Assembly: GCF_000247695.1 (NCBI RefSeq)
Contig: NW_004624801.1
Location: 6,422,317-6,486,316 of the forward strand
Reading direction: 5' to 3'
Length of the DNA: 64,000 nt
Source: Heterocephalus glaber
Taxonomy: Eukaryota > Chordata > Mammalia > Rodentia > Bathyergidae
Within the stretch, counting starts at the first letter, position 1, and each line of letters begins with the position of its first letter. Position numbers and translations under genes: made by a program. The notes under the pieces were generated by a model, which worked only from the letters and a program-made list of their open reading frames with translations, had not been told where the DNA came from and did no database searches. Of the stretch, positions 12,013-22,096 are shown in pieces.

Positions 12013-12480
12013 GCGGCCCCAGGCTCGGTCCTGGGCGAGGGGAGAGGCCGGGGTGGGCCTGGCGGTTGGCGGAGGCGGTAGCCCTGCCCATGCCGTTCCC
12101 AGCCCTGCCCGGCCCTGCCCGGCCCTGCCCATGCCGTGCCGCCGGGGCGCCTCCCTGCCCTCCAGCTCCCCCTGTGCCTGGGCCAGGGCACTGCCGCACC
12201 TCGGGGACATAGCGGGTCCCGAGGCCGGCCGGAGTGTCACCCGGGTCCGAGGAGCCCCCGGGGGCTGTACCCCGCTGGGGGACTTGCCGGCACTCTGGGC
12301 TGGGCAGGACGCGGTCCCCGAGCGGTCCGGGGCCAGCGCGCGCTGTGCAGGGACAGGCTGGGCGTTGGGACGCCGCCACCTGCCGCGCGGGCTGCTCACT
12401 GCGCGCACCCGGACCGGGCCGCGGGCTTTTTGACCCCACAGGCAGGTGGGCGACCTGCAGGGCTCCCCTGGGAAGGTCCG
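11680..12480 (-). promoter_or_regulatory. ST6GALNAC2: CpG-island promoter of ST6GALNAC2
   Basis: A GC-rich, CpG-dense stretch centred on exon 1, clearly unlike the AT-rich flanks. It includes a short tandem of ctgcccggcc-like units at about 12100-12140 just upstream of the start codon. I see no convincing TATA box, which fits a CpG-island promoter with dispersed starts. The exact transcription start is not visible. Confidence 0.75.
11888..12012 (-). CDS. ST6GALNAC2: ST6GALNAC2 exon 1: start codon, cytoplasmic tail and membrane anchor
   Basis: The start codon at 12012-12010 begins MGFPRG, and a hydrophobic run [19 protein letters not shown] gives the signal anchor. The exon ends in phase 2 at a gtaggg donor. 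The start agrees with the human protein (MGLPRG) and has a G at +4. The exon sits inside a CpG island, as expected for a first exon. Confidence 0.93.
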
Positions 12481-12630
12481 TCAGACCTGTGGGTTTGGAA
12501 GGCAGCTATGCTCACCACTATACCACCAACGGAAGACCTGTGGGTTTGGGCTGTGGCGCCTTGGTCCGGTGAGAACCTCAGGTGAGGGACCAGTTCACTA
12601 AAACAGCTGGGGAGAAGGAGGCTGGAGATG

Positions 12631-12680
12631 GACGGACGGACGGACGCACGCACGCACGCACGCACGCACACGCACGCACC
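12631..12680. repeat. (ACGG)n/(ACGC)n microsatellite
   Basis: Four-base units change from gacg to cacg part way. CpG-rich, just upstream of the ST6GALNAC2 island. Confidence 0.95.
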
Positions 12681-12689
12681 CAGCTCAGA

Positions 12690-14050
12690 CTCAGGGTGAG
12701 GCAGGGAGCCTGCTGGAGTGCACGGCTGAGCTTTGGTGACTACCAAAGAAGTCAGACCGCTCATCGCATTGCAGTCCTTTTACAAAAGGTGGCCAACCTG
12801 GAGAGCCGAGCAGCAGAGTGGCCTGAGGGGTTCAGCAGGACCCAGCACCACCAGGAAGGGCTGGGGACCTCAGACACGGCGCTGGGGAGGCAGAGCCCTC
12901 CCTAGCAGTGGGCAGTAGGCAGCAGCTGTGTTATCCAGTCCGGATCCCCAGCTGTGTGCAGGCTGAGTGGGACTCGGGCCTCCTGTCCCAGGTTGGGAGA
13001 CAGTTCGGCTGCAGCTAGGGCATTTGCCTGATTTCGAGGCTCGCCGAAACGCTCCCAGGGGCCTGCGCCTGTGGTCAGGAGTGAGTCTCTCAGAGCCTGT
13101 TCTGCTTTGCCTGCTGTGGCCCAGCTCAGGATCCCTGGAGGGCAGTCGTGCTGGGCCAGCCCTTTACTGCCATAGAGAGACAACTGCACCTTGCTACCCT
13201 GCTGATGGGCACTACTTGGAATCTATGGTTTTGAGTCTTTCATTTCAATCTTTGTGATCTTCACTTGTGAAAACCCCTGCAGATATTACTTACCCTGATC
13301 ATGACCATGTCATGCATTCTGTGTGGTTTATAGGACTTCAGACCCTTTCTCTGAGCTCAAAATTCCCTGTCCCCTTCCTTCCTACTTCATGAGAGAAAGG
13401 GAATCACTAACTAGTTATTTCTTCAACTTTCCATCTTCAAGTCTACAAATTCAGACCCATCATAGCCCAGCCTCTCCCTGTCTCACAGCATGGCCCCAGC
13501 CGTGTGGAGTTGGCCCCCAGCGTGTCCATGGTTGGATTCCTCTTCAGTACCCGAGGCAACACCCCTCAGACTGGCACTTCCTGGTCATCTGCCTGGTTGG
13601 AGCTCCTCCCGGGACCTGCAGTCTCTCCCACTCCATCAGCCCTTTATCCGTAGTTTTCTTCTCTTTCCAGGCAGCACCCTGGGTCATAATCAGAGCTACT
13701 GTTTCTTGACTAACCCAGATTCCCTTGTATTCCTGGCTTTCAGCCCAGGACACTCAGGTTCACCCTTGAATCTGTCCTGTAGTGTCCTCTCCTGTCTCAT
13801 CCTCATCCCCATCCTGCTCACCAATCATTCTTCCCTCAAGCCTCCCTTTGTTTCTGCCCCCCTTTGAGAAAACAGAGACCATCAGGATATGCATCAACAT
13901 CCTGGCCCCTAACCACTGTCAAGAACCAGCAAGGGGCTGGTTTGCCAGCCATAGTTCTGGAATGCAGGCAGAGGACATGCAATTCCATGGTCAGAGACAA
14001 AGAACTGTATATCGCTTGTGGCATGAGAGCAACGCAGGCTTCATGTTTGT
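12690..14050. other. Non-repetitive upstream flank of ST6GALNAC2
   Basis: No gene seen. 13280-13900 is C/T-rich and may hold diverged L2. Open frames here (for example 13490-13867 on plus) lack codon bias or a recognisable protein. Confidence 0.4.
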
Positions 14051-14054
14051 GTCA

Positions 14055-14245
14055 CTTTTGGGGGGTAATACTGGGGATTGGACTGAGTGGCTTTGCACTA
14101 AGCTACTCCCCAAGTCTTTTATTTTTATTTTGAAACAAGGTCTCACTAAGTCACCAAGTTGCCCAGGCTGGGCTTGAACTTGCAATCCTCCTGCCTCAGC
14201 CTCCCAGAGTGCTAGGATTACAAGAGTGTGCCACATGCCATCTTG
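14055..14245 (-). repeat. B1-ID dimer SINE
   Basis: Reverse ID half (gggattggactgagtggctt) then reverse B1 half (aacaaggtctcactaagtca .. cctcagcctcccagagtgct). Confidence 0.75.
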
Positions 14246-14847
14246 GGAGAAGTCTGCTCTGTCCCCACTTCTCTCTGAAGCTGGCTTCCCTAGCTTCCCT
14301 GCCACTGAAACTGTGCCCACTGGAGCCACTAGGGACCATATCATTCCTAGTAGGAGAGGTACTTTTCAGCTCTAATTTTGCTACAATAGACTCTCTGATT
14401 ATGACTCTGAGCTCCTCATAATCTCTGTTTGGAACTCTTTTTTCTCATGGTTTCAACAACCAGCTCTTTGTTGGTTCCTGAATCTGTGTTTGTCTCGAGC
14501 TCGGATACTCTCATCAGCTGCACCCTGTTCAGCTCTACGAGGGGCACTCTGGAGACCTTCTAAAGCTTCATCTTCCCCTTGAACTGTCTCTCTGTATTCT
14601 CTCTCCCAGAGGCTGGATCATGTCCTCAGTCACCAGCCTGGAACCATCCTTTATGCCCTCCCACCCCTAAATACTGAACTAGTCATCAAGTGGCGGCCAT
14701 TTTATTTCCCAAATCAGCAGATACATGACAGGCAGGCCAATGTCACGATACCACAGAACCTTATTGGTACCTGAGAATTTTAAAAAATGTTTATTTATTT
14801 ATAAATTTATGTAGATATTTAAGTTTCAAATTTAAAAAGAATAGAGA

Positions 14848-14948
14848 AGGAGCCAGGGGTTAGCTCAGTGGTTCTCCTGCCTGCCTTGAAAGCTCAAGGT
14901 CCTGAGTTCAATCCTCACTACCAAAAAACAAAACAAAACAAAACAAAA
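14848..14948 (+). repeat. ID SINE with target-site duplication
   Basis: Flanked by ttaaaaagaatagaga at 14832-14847 and 14961-14976. The tail is an AAAAC-type simple run. Confidence 0.9.
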
Positions 14949-14977
14949 ATCTAAGATGTTTTAAAAAGAATAGAGAT

Positions 14978-15265
14978 ACAACCTAAGTGTTCACCAGTGA
15001 ATGAAGGGATAAACAAAAGGTTTATCCAGACAATGAAATATTCAGCCTCAGAAAAAGATGTTCTGAAATATGCTACAATATGGATGAACTAGATGACATT
15101 ATGGTAAACGAAATAAGCCAGTCACAAACAGTATATGTTAGATACACTTATATGAGGTGCCTAGGATAGTCAAATTCATAGAAACCAAAAATAGAATAGG
15201 GGTTGCCATGGGCGATGGCAGTGGTGCCGGGCACACATGTTATTGTGTTTTTCTTTCAAGACAAA
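14978..15265 (+). repeat. L1M-type 3' fragment
   Basis: 'acctaagtgttcaccagtga', 'atggatgaactagatgacat' and 'aaataagccagtcacaaaca' are typical of L1 3' regions. Diverged. Confidence 0.7.
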
Positions 15266-15284
15266 AGATATTAATTAATGTATG

Positions 15285-15412
15285 AGATTTTTTTCTAAAC
15301 TGAAACCTCGGTATTCAGGTTTAATTGCCATGTTGGTTCTTTATGATAAATAAGAGGGTTTTGGGTTACAGTTTGGGTGCTCAGTCTCTAAAAGATTTAC
15401 CATCACTGGGCT
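15285..15412 (-). mobile_element. Non-autonomous hAT-like DNA element (URR1-like), copy 1
   Basis: The reverse complement of 43740-43925 aligns with it (ctgaaacctcggtattcagg, aaataagagggttttgggtt). Known rodent URR1 elements look like this, from memory. Confidence 0.55.
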
Positions 15413-15899
15413 AGGGGAAAGGGGAAATGAAGAACTGTTGTTTAATGGGTTTAGAGTTTCAGGTTTTGCAAAATGAAAAGAGTTCTGAAGATTGGGTTGC
15501 ACAACCACATGAGTGTTCTTAACACTACTGAAGTAGCATGGTAATTTTATGTGTATTTCATCATGATTTTTGAAATGAGAAGTAGGAGGAAGGATTGAAT
15601 TTCTAGTAAAGTGAATTTCTATTCAGGTTTATTATGAATATGGACACGTTTTTGTCACCACAAAGAACAAATCTGAAGACAGAGCTATGGACTAATTTCA
15701 GGTGGATTAGGATGCTGTGGCAATAGTGTGTAGAAGGATGCCCAGCAGCTTCCTAAGTGCAGTGGGACTGAGTCATCTCCAAGCTGCATACTGTGTGTGT
15801 GTGGGAGCTATCGTCAGCCATGCTTTGGGGCTATTTCAAGTATTATGTATAAACCAGTTTGAGATCATGGCATTGAATTTAAATGCAAAGTTCTTGCAT

Positions 15900-16110
15900 C
15901 ATAATTTTTTAAATCAAACTTTTTATTTTGAGATAACTGTAGATTCACATGCAATTGCAAGAAATAATGTGGAAAAATATGGTGTACCTTTTCCCGTTTC
16001 CCCCAGTGGCAACACCTTGAATAAGTAGATTGTAGAATATCAGAACCAGGATGTGGACATGAATAAGGTCAAGATGTATACACCATTGCCATCACCACCA
16101 GTATCCCTCA
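15900..16110 (-). repeat. L1M-type 3' fragment
   Basis: 'ttttattttgagataactgt' and 'gattcacatgcaattgcaag' are typical of the reverse L1M/L1MB 3' end. Another piece continues at 16690-16790 after the LTR insertion. Confidence 0.6.
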
Positions 16111-16116
16111 TTTCCC

Positions 16117-16165
16117 CCTTTTTTTTTTGGTACCAGGGATCGAACTTGGGTCCTTGTGGTTGGGC
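16117..16165 (-). repeat. Truncated ID SINE
   Basis: Only the 3' part (ttggtaccagggatcgaact) remains before the match fades. Confidence 0.7.
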
Positions 16166-16224
16166 AGATTTTCCCCTTTTATTGTTAGAGAAGTGCTATA
16201 CAATAAGACAGGCCCTGGCCTTGC

Positions 16225-16690
16225 CTCCATTTTTTTTCCCACAGAATGTTTTGTTTTGGAAATGTAAGTTGTGCTGCTGGGCTCCTTCCCAATATATCAA
16301 AATGGTCTGTGGCTGTTGAACTGTGTGACCTTTCAGGAATGTTCTCTTAAGCCCTGCCCCTCACAAGAAGATTAGTTACCCGCCCCATGTGTTTCAGGAA
16401 TGTTCTGTAACTCCACCCCTTTGCTTCAGTGAGCATGCTCACCTACCCTGTAGATCCCTATATAAGGCGGCTGTCATTTCTGGTAAAGCACTCAGATTCC
16501 TCTGAGCCCACTGGGGATTGCTGGTATAATAAAGGTTTGTTCTCCACCTCTTCAACTGACCATTGGATTCTAGAGTCTTCAAATTACGAGAGCTGTGTTC
16601 CAGAGCTGCCACACCGAGCTGTGGCACTTAGCTGGGACACTGAGCTGTAACACTTGGCTATAGCACTGAGATGCTCTGCTCTGCCACAAC
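16225..16690 (+). mobile_element. Solo ERV LTR, copy A
   Basis: It has a TATATAAG box at 16459-16466 and AATAAA at 16528-16533, in the U3-R order of a retroviral LTR. Repeated 'ggaatgttctg' units lie upstream of the box. It shares long stretches with 42715-43110. No gag, pol or env is nearby, so it is a solo LTR. The 3' part has serial 'gagctg(t)..cac' units. Its exact ends are not clear. Confidence 0.7.
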
Positions 16691-16804
16691 ATTATAACCT
16701 CACCTACCTCCTTCCTACCCCCACCTGACAGCCACTAGTCCTCATTTCTATAATTTTGTCATTTCAAGAATTTTTTCAACCATTTTTAATTGGTTTCTTT
16801 GTGT

Positions 16805-17075
16805 GTATGTGGTGATGGAGATTGAACTCAGGGCCTTCACACTGAGTTACAATCCCCAGTCCTTTTTTTGGTACTGGGGATCAAACTCAGGACCCTGTGC
16901 TTGTGAGGCAGGTGCCGGAACGACTGAGCTAAATCCCCAGCCCTTTTAACATTTTTTATTTTGAGACAGGGTCTCATTAAATTGCTAAGTTTCCCAGGTT
17001 GGGCCCAAACTTGTGGTCCTTCTGCCTCAGCCTCCCAGAGTGCTGGGATTACAGGCATGCGGCACCACGTCTGGC
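16805..17075 (-). repeat. B1-ID dimer SINE split by an ID insertion
   Basis: The reverse ID half at 16810-16862 is separated from the reverse B1 half (16950-17075) by a younger ID at 16863-16943. Confidence 0.8.
16863..16943 (-). repeat. ID SINE nested in a B1-ID dimer
   Basis: Complete reverse ID (ttggtactggggatcaaact .. gagctaaatccccagccc). Inserting into the older dimer dates it as younger. Confidence 0.88.
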
Positions 17076-17129
17076 TTGAACTGGCTCAGTGTAAGTCTCT
17101 GGAATATTATTGAAGTTGTGTGTGACAAT

Positions 17130-17225
17130 AGCTCATTCCCTTTGTGGTGCTGGGGATTGAACCAGGAGCCTTGAATATGCTAGGAAAGTGCTCTACCTCG
17201 AAGCTACATTCCCATCCCTAGTTGC
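17130..17225 (-). repeat. Old ID-type SINE
   Basis: 'gtggtgctggggattgaacc' and 'gctacattcccatcccta'. Diverged. Confidence 0.6.
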
Positions 17226-17332
17226 TTTCTTTTAATTGTTGAGTAGTAGTCCTTGATATGGATGAATTGGTTTGCTGACCCATTGAGGACCTACATATTG
17301 TTTCCAGTTTTGAGTTATTATAAACAAAGCTG

Positions 17333-17480
17333 TTGCTGGGCATGGTGGCACACACCTGTAATCCCAAACTCGGGAGGCTGAGGCAGGAGGATTGGTGCAA
17401 GTTCGAGGCCAGCCTGGGCCACATGGTGAGTGCAAGGTCAGCCTGAACTACATAGTGAAACTCTTTCTCAAAAGACCCCC
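17333..17480 (+). repeat. B1-like SINE
   Basis: gctgggcatggtggcacaca .. cctgaactacatagtgaaac. It is within an older L1 region. Confidence 0.85.
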
Positions 17481-17696
17481 CAAAAACAAAACAAAAAATT
17501 AGAATAAAACTGTTATAAAAATTCCCTTATAGGTGACTGTACATACAGCATAAAATATTTATACAGATATTGTCTTCATTTCTCTGGGTACAGTTATCCC
17601 CAGGGTACAATTGCAGCATTGTATAGTAGGTGTTTGCATGTTTAATTTTTTTAAAAGAAATTTCCAAACTTTTTCACACTGTGCCATTTTATATTT

Positions 17697-17735
17697 CTAC
17701 ACTTGATCTTAGCCAAAAGGCCGAGAAGCGATCCG
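17697..17735 (-). pseudogene. U2 snRNA 5'-end fragment (retro-insertion)
   Basis: The minus strand matches the first 36 bases of U2 snRNA (atcgcttctcggccttttgg, then ctaagatcaagtgtag). The 14-bp repeat ttttatatttctac is at 17687-17700 and 17736-17749, so about 35 bp were inserted with a target-site duplication. There is no A-tail and no Sm site, so it cannot be functional. The last bases overlap the target repeat, suggesting microhomology. Confidence 0.9.
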
Positions 17736-17847
17736 TTTTATATTTCTACCATCAATGTAGGAGTGATCCATGTTCTCTGCACCCTACAGCATTTGATGGT
17801 ATTTCTTTTTTTTTTTTTTGGTATTGCTATTTTTAATTGTAGTCATT

Positions 17848-17995
17848 GACCAGGCATGGTGGTGCACACCTACAATCCCAGCACCCAGGAGACTGAAGCA
17901 TGAGGGTTTCAAGTTCAAGGCCAGATTGGGCTACATACTGAGTTCAAAGCATCCTTGGGCTACCTTTCTTTGAGACCCTATTTCAGAAAACACAA
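17848..17995 (+). repeat. B1-like SINE
   Basis: 'accaggcatggtggtgcaca' to 'gagaccctatttcag', with an A-rich tail. Inserted within L1 sequence. Confidence 0.8.
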
Positions 17996-18214
17996 GAAAA
18001 ACAAACAAAGAGCCCCAAATTTCTTGTCTCAAAAAAAATTTGTGATACTTTATTTTACCTTTAATCTGCATTTGTCTAATGGCTAATGAGCAACATCTTT
18101 TCATGTGTTTATCTACCATCTCTTTGTCTTCTTTCATGAACACTTGTTCATGATTTTGTTTATTTTCTAACCAGATTTATTTAACTTAGGTAGTTTTGAG
18201 GATGTTATTTTGTT

Positions 18215-18475
18215 TTGTTTGTTTGTTTTGGTTTTTTGAGACAGTCTCATTATGTAAGTTCAGGCTGGCCTTGAACTTACCATTTAGCGCAGGCTAGCTT
18301 GCAGCAATCCTCCTGCCTCAGCCCCCCAAATTCTGTTCTTTTTTTTTGGTACCGGGGATCGAACTCAGGACCTTGCGCTTTCAGAGCAGGCGGCAGAACC
18401 ACTGAGCTAAATCCCAGCCCAGCCTCCCAAGTTCTGGGGTTACATGTGTGTGCCACCATGCCCAGCTTTATGTGT
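18215..18475 (-). repeat. B1-like SINE split by an ID insertion
   Basis: The reverse B1 tail half (ttgagacagtctcattatgt) and head half (18421-18470) are separated by an ID. Confidence 0.8.
18338..18420 (-). repeat. ID SINE nested in B1
   Basis: Flanked by cagccccccaaattctg (18319-18335) and cagcctcccaagttctg (18420-18436), a slightly aged target-site duplication within the B1. Confidence 0.9.
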
Positions 18476-18734
18476 TCTTTATATATTCTAGATACTAGTC
18501 CTCTGTCAAATGTTTTTGGCAGTATTTTCTCCTTGTCTGTAGTTTATCTTTTCATCCTCCTAAAGTCTTTCCAAAACAAATGTTTTGAATTTTGATGAAG
18601 TCCAGTTCATCAGTTTTTCTTTTTATTGGTTGTTTATGGTATCAAGTCAAAGAGCTCTTTGTCTAGCCCCAGGTTCCAAAGGTTTTCTAAAAGTTTTACA
18701 AAATCACATTTTACTGTTCATTTATTTATTTTGA

Positions 18735-18925
18735 GGTAGGGTCTTACTATGTTGCTCAGGCTCGCCTGGAATTTGTTTTTTGTTTTTTTTGAGTCTTGCT
18801 TTTTAGTGGAGGCTGGCCTTGAACTCAAGGCAATCCTCCTGCCTCACCTTGCCTTGGAATTGTGATCTTCCCACCTCAGCCTCCAGAGCAGCTGGGATTA
18901 GATGATGCACCACCATTCCTGGTTT
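18735..18925 (-). repeat. B1-like SINE, rearranged
   Basis: Two partial reverse B1 segments (gggtcttactatgttgctca; then ctggccttgaactcaaggca) joined by a T-run. Confidence 0.65.
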
Positions 18926-18952
18926 ACATTTTACATTTAAGTTTGTGGTCCT

Positions 18953-19047
18953 ATTTTTTTTTTTTTTTTTGGTACCAGGGGGATCAAACTCAGGACCTTG
19001 CGCTTGTGAGGCAGGTGGTGGAACCACTGAGCTAAATCCCCAGCCCA
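18953..19047 (-). repeat. ID SINE
   Basis: Long T-run, then ggtaccagggggatcaaact .. gagctaaatccccagccc. Complete. Confidence 0.9.
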
Positions 19048-19610
19048 GTCCATTTTTTATTAACATTTGAATATGCCTTAAGGCTCATTTGTTAAGGCTC
19101 ATTTGGTTTGCCTATGGATATCTAGTTGCTCCTGTACCATTTGTTGAAAAGGACATACTTTCTGTTGAAAATTAGTCATTTTCTTAACCCAACACACCTT
19201 TGCCCTCACCAACCTCTGTGCTGCTATTGGCAAATATGTTGCCAATATTGATGGGGTAGGGGAAAGAACTGAACCTCCAGAGCCAGAGTAGGGCTGGTCC
19301 TTGGGAGGGGTGAGAAAGTGGCTAGGATAGGTCTGGAGGTGGGGAACTGGGAAGGAGATGGATTAGAGGTATGGGAGGGAGAGCTCGTGGCTTTTTGGGA
19401 GCCCTACGTCCACTTGATGTCTCTGAGGCAGCACATCTCCCTGACCCTGCCCATGTCACAGCCTGTCCATGTGACCTGCGGCAGAATTGGGGAGCAATTG
19501 TTGGGTAATCATCTATAGGAGTGGGCACCCAGCAAGAGCTGGAGACAGGAATGGGGCCAGATGCTGGCCTGACTTTTGCGACTTCGTCTGGAGGGACCAC
19601 CTCAAAAGCT

Positions 19611-20012
19611 GCTCTTTGGAAAGGGGTGAGATATCCCCAGAGCACAGGGAGGAGGCTGGTCATCTCTGGCATAGCAGGGGCACGGGTTTCTGAGTGCCTG
19701 ATCTCAGGGCCAGGATGCGGTCCACAGGGGACTGGACCCAGCCGGCTGCACAGGAAGGTGGGAGAGAGAGGACAAGGTGCCCTTTGTTCCCACCTCTCAG
19801 GACCCTGGGCCTGCCCAGCCTGTGCTCCTGTCTCCTGGGTGCTGCGCACCAGGAGGAGTGGACTGGGTCCTGGCCCCAGCTCTCAGTTTGCCCTGAAACA
19901 TGCTCAGTGGGCCAGGAGACCCCGTGTATGTCCCTGAGCTGCTGATGGCCAAGCTGGTGATGGAGCCAGCAGCCTGTGGCTGGGCAGCCAGGTGTGCTTG
20001 CCCCATTCAGAA
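19611..20012. repeat. 402-bp block, copy 2, about 7.6 kb upstream of ST6GALNAC2
   Basis: Same orientation as the copy at 371-772. This copy has no SINE insertion and keeps continuous sequence to its left (19455-19610), so it looks closer to the original arrangement. It carries the same open frames, which I do not take as coding. Confidence 0.9.
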
Positions 20013-20140
20013 AAACTGCCCCTTGGGAGGGAGTGTTACTGGGGGCCAACAGGGTTAGCTGGGCTAGACAAAAAGACCGTGTATTTCCACTGAATCTATA
20101 AATCTCTCCCCAATTGTTTTTATGGAAGTCCCTGCTTTTT

Positions 20141-20218
20141 GTTGTTGTTGTTGGTGGTGGTGGTGGTGTGTATGTGTGTATGTGTGTGTGTGTGTGTGTG
20201 TGAGTGTGAGTGTGTATA
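20141..20218. repeat. (GTT)n-(GGT)n-(GT)n compound microsatellite
   Basis: GTT changes to GGT then to GT. The Val/Cys-rich open frame over it is not coding. Confidence 0.95.
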
Positions 20219-20390
20219 TACTGAACCCAGAAGCTCTGCCCTGAGCTGCATCCTCGGCCTTTTTTTTATGTTTTATTTTGAGACAGTCTCTACGTCACTA
20301 AGTTGCTCAGGTGGGGCCCATACTTGCCATCCTTCTGCCTTGGACTCCCAGAATACGGGGGTCACAGGCGTGGGCCACCATGCCCAGCTT
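20215..20390 (-). repeat. B1-ID dimer SINE
   Basis: The ID half (actgaacccagaagctctgc..) directly abuts the microsatellite, then a reverse B1 half. Confidence 0.7.
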
Positions 20391-20754
20391 CCCTACAGCA
20401 GAGAACACCCTTAGAATCGAACTTCACCCACGATTGCAAATGCAGTCTGTTCCTTTGCGAAGAGATTGGTTAGGACCTGTTTGTTTCATAGCCTGGTTCT
20501 TTCTCCAGGCCAAATTTCTGAACCAGGATTCTGGGGCTGGAGTAGCGACATTGGTGCATTTCTCTCTGAGATACTTTTATTTCAGGATTGAATACCAGAT
20601 GGAAAGGAGGCAATAGCTCAGATCTTCTCAGCTTGGGTGTCTTGGGATGGAATCATTGCCTTGTAAACCCCACCATCCTCAGTGATATCCTGGCCCAAAT
20701 GGAACATCCTGGCCAGAAGAAGGGAGTCTTTACCTCCTGGCCACTCTTGTTTGT

Positions 20755-20872
20755 TTGTTTGTTTTTGAGACAAGGTCTCACTATGTAACTCAGGCTGGGC
20801 TCAAACTGGCAGTGATCCTTCTGCCTCAGCCTCCTAAATGCTTGGATTACAGCACCACCACACCGGGCACCT
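20755..20872 (-). repeat. B1-like SINE
   Basis: (GTTT)n, then gagacaaggtctcactatgt .. cctcagcctcctaaatgctt. Confidence 0.75.
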
Positions 20873-21095
20873 CTTGGCCACTCTTGACCTTAACTTAGCC
20901 TCAGGCAGCTGGGGGAGTATGAGAAATGCTGATGTCCTGCTCTTCCAAGAAGGAAGTTCTCTGACTGGGAGCTGGGGCAGGGGGACCCCCCTGATCTGGC
21001 TGCACTAGTTTGGAGGAGTTTTTGTCTCACTGAGCTGGGAGCAGGAGGAGAGGGAGCAACTCAAGTATTTGGTTCAAATACCACCCAACTCTTCT

Positions 21096-21183
21096 TTTTT
21101 TTTTTTTTTGGTACCAGGGATCAAACTTGGGTCCTTGCGCTTGCAAAGCAGGCACTGGAACCACTGAGCTAAATCCCCGGCCC
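21096..21183 (-). repeat. ID SINE
   Basis: T16-run, ggtaccagggatcaaacttg .. gagctaaatccccggccc. Confidence 0.92.
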
Positions 21184-21402
21184 TATCTTCTTATTAAAGG
21201 TTAGTAGATTTTCTTGAACAGTGTTTCTTTGTTTGCTATATTCACTTAGGATCATTTCCAGATACTTTGAGTGGTTTTATTAATACAACATCAGTTTCAC
21301 TAGAGAATGGGTCTGCAGAGTTCCTCATGCTGAAAGTTCAGCTCTTGTAATCGTTTTTAATTTGGCCTTACTGTTGATTTATAATCTTAAAATTCTATTT
21401 TT

Positions 21403-21484
21403 TTTTTTTTTGGTACCGGGGATTGAACTCGGGTCCTTGCGCTTGCGCAGCAGGCGGCAAAACCACTGAGCTAAATCCCCGGCC
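21403..21484 (-). repeat. ID SINE with a perfect target-site duplication
   Basis: cttaaaattctattttt lies at 21386-21402 and 21485-21501. The body is close to the consensus, so the insertion is young. Confidence 0.95.
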
Positions 21485-21544
21485 CTTAAAATTCTATTTT
21501 TGAATCAGGGAAGTTTGCATAGGAACTGGATATTTGGTGAATGT

Positions 21545-21915
21545 ATTAGTTTCTGCTACTAAAACAAAATATCTGAAACGATAAACTTACAAAGAGGAAG
21601 GGTTTGCTGTGGCTCATAGCTTTGGAGGTTTCTGTCCATGGTTGGTTGGCTCCACCGTTTTGGAGCCTTTGGTGAGCAGCACACCATGGTGGAAACACAT
21701 AGTGAAAGAGCAGAGTTGTTTATCTCATGGCCAGGATCCAAGGAGGACAGAAAGTGCTGAGTCCCACTCAGCCTCCTCTTCACAGGCACAGCCATTATCA
21801 AAAGACCTAGATCAACTTCTTCACGTTTCTGCCACCTCCTGACGGCACTGTGGGCTGGGGACCAAGCCTTTTAACACATGAGCCTTTAGGGAATTCATAT
21901 CCAAACCATAGCAGT
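21545..21915 (-). repeat. MaLR-type LTR
   Basis: Begins 'gtattagtttctgctactaa' and ends 'gaattcatatccaaaccata', the reverse of a MaLR LTR. No internal viral genes. Confidence 0.65.
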
Positions 21916-21965
21916 GATTCTAAGGAATTGTTAACTATTTCCAAGGCATGATAATAGCATCATGG

Positions 21966-22050
21966 TTTTTTTTTTGGGTACCGGGGATCAAAATCGGTAC
22001 CTTGCACTTGTGAGGCAGGAGGTGGAACCACTGAGTTAAATCCGGGCCCA
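21966..22050 (-). repeat. ID SINE
   Basis: Reverse ID flanked by atcatggtt on both sides (about 21959 and 22051). It lies just before the SELENOK retrocopy. Confidence 0.9.
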
Positions 22051-22096
22051 ATCATGGTTATTTTAAAAAAGTTATTTGTTAGAAATATATACTGAG

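Larger units (their letters stand above)
17500..18700 (-). repeat. Old L1 (reverse) broken by SINEs and a U2 fragment
   Basis: Pieces such as 'ttcatttctctgggtacagt', 'atctgcatttgtctaatggc' and 'gtccagttcatcagtttttc' are typical of reverse L1 3' regions. Interrupted by B1 and ID copies. Confidence 0.6.

Noticed and set aside
11727..12439. Several long overlapping open frames on both strands in the CpG island
   Set aside because: They follow from high GC and few stops. Only the 125-bp exon 1 of ST6GALNAC2 is supported by homology and a donor site.
20139..20414. Val/Cys-rich open frame
   Set aside because: It covers a GT microsatellite and a reverse SINE.
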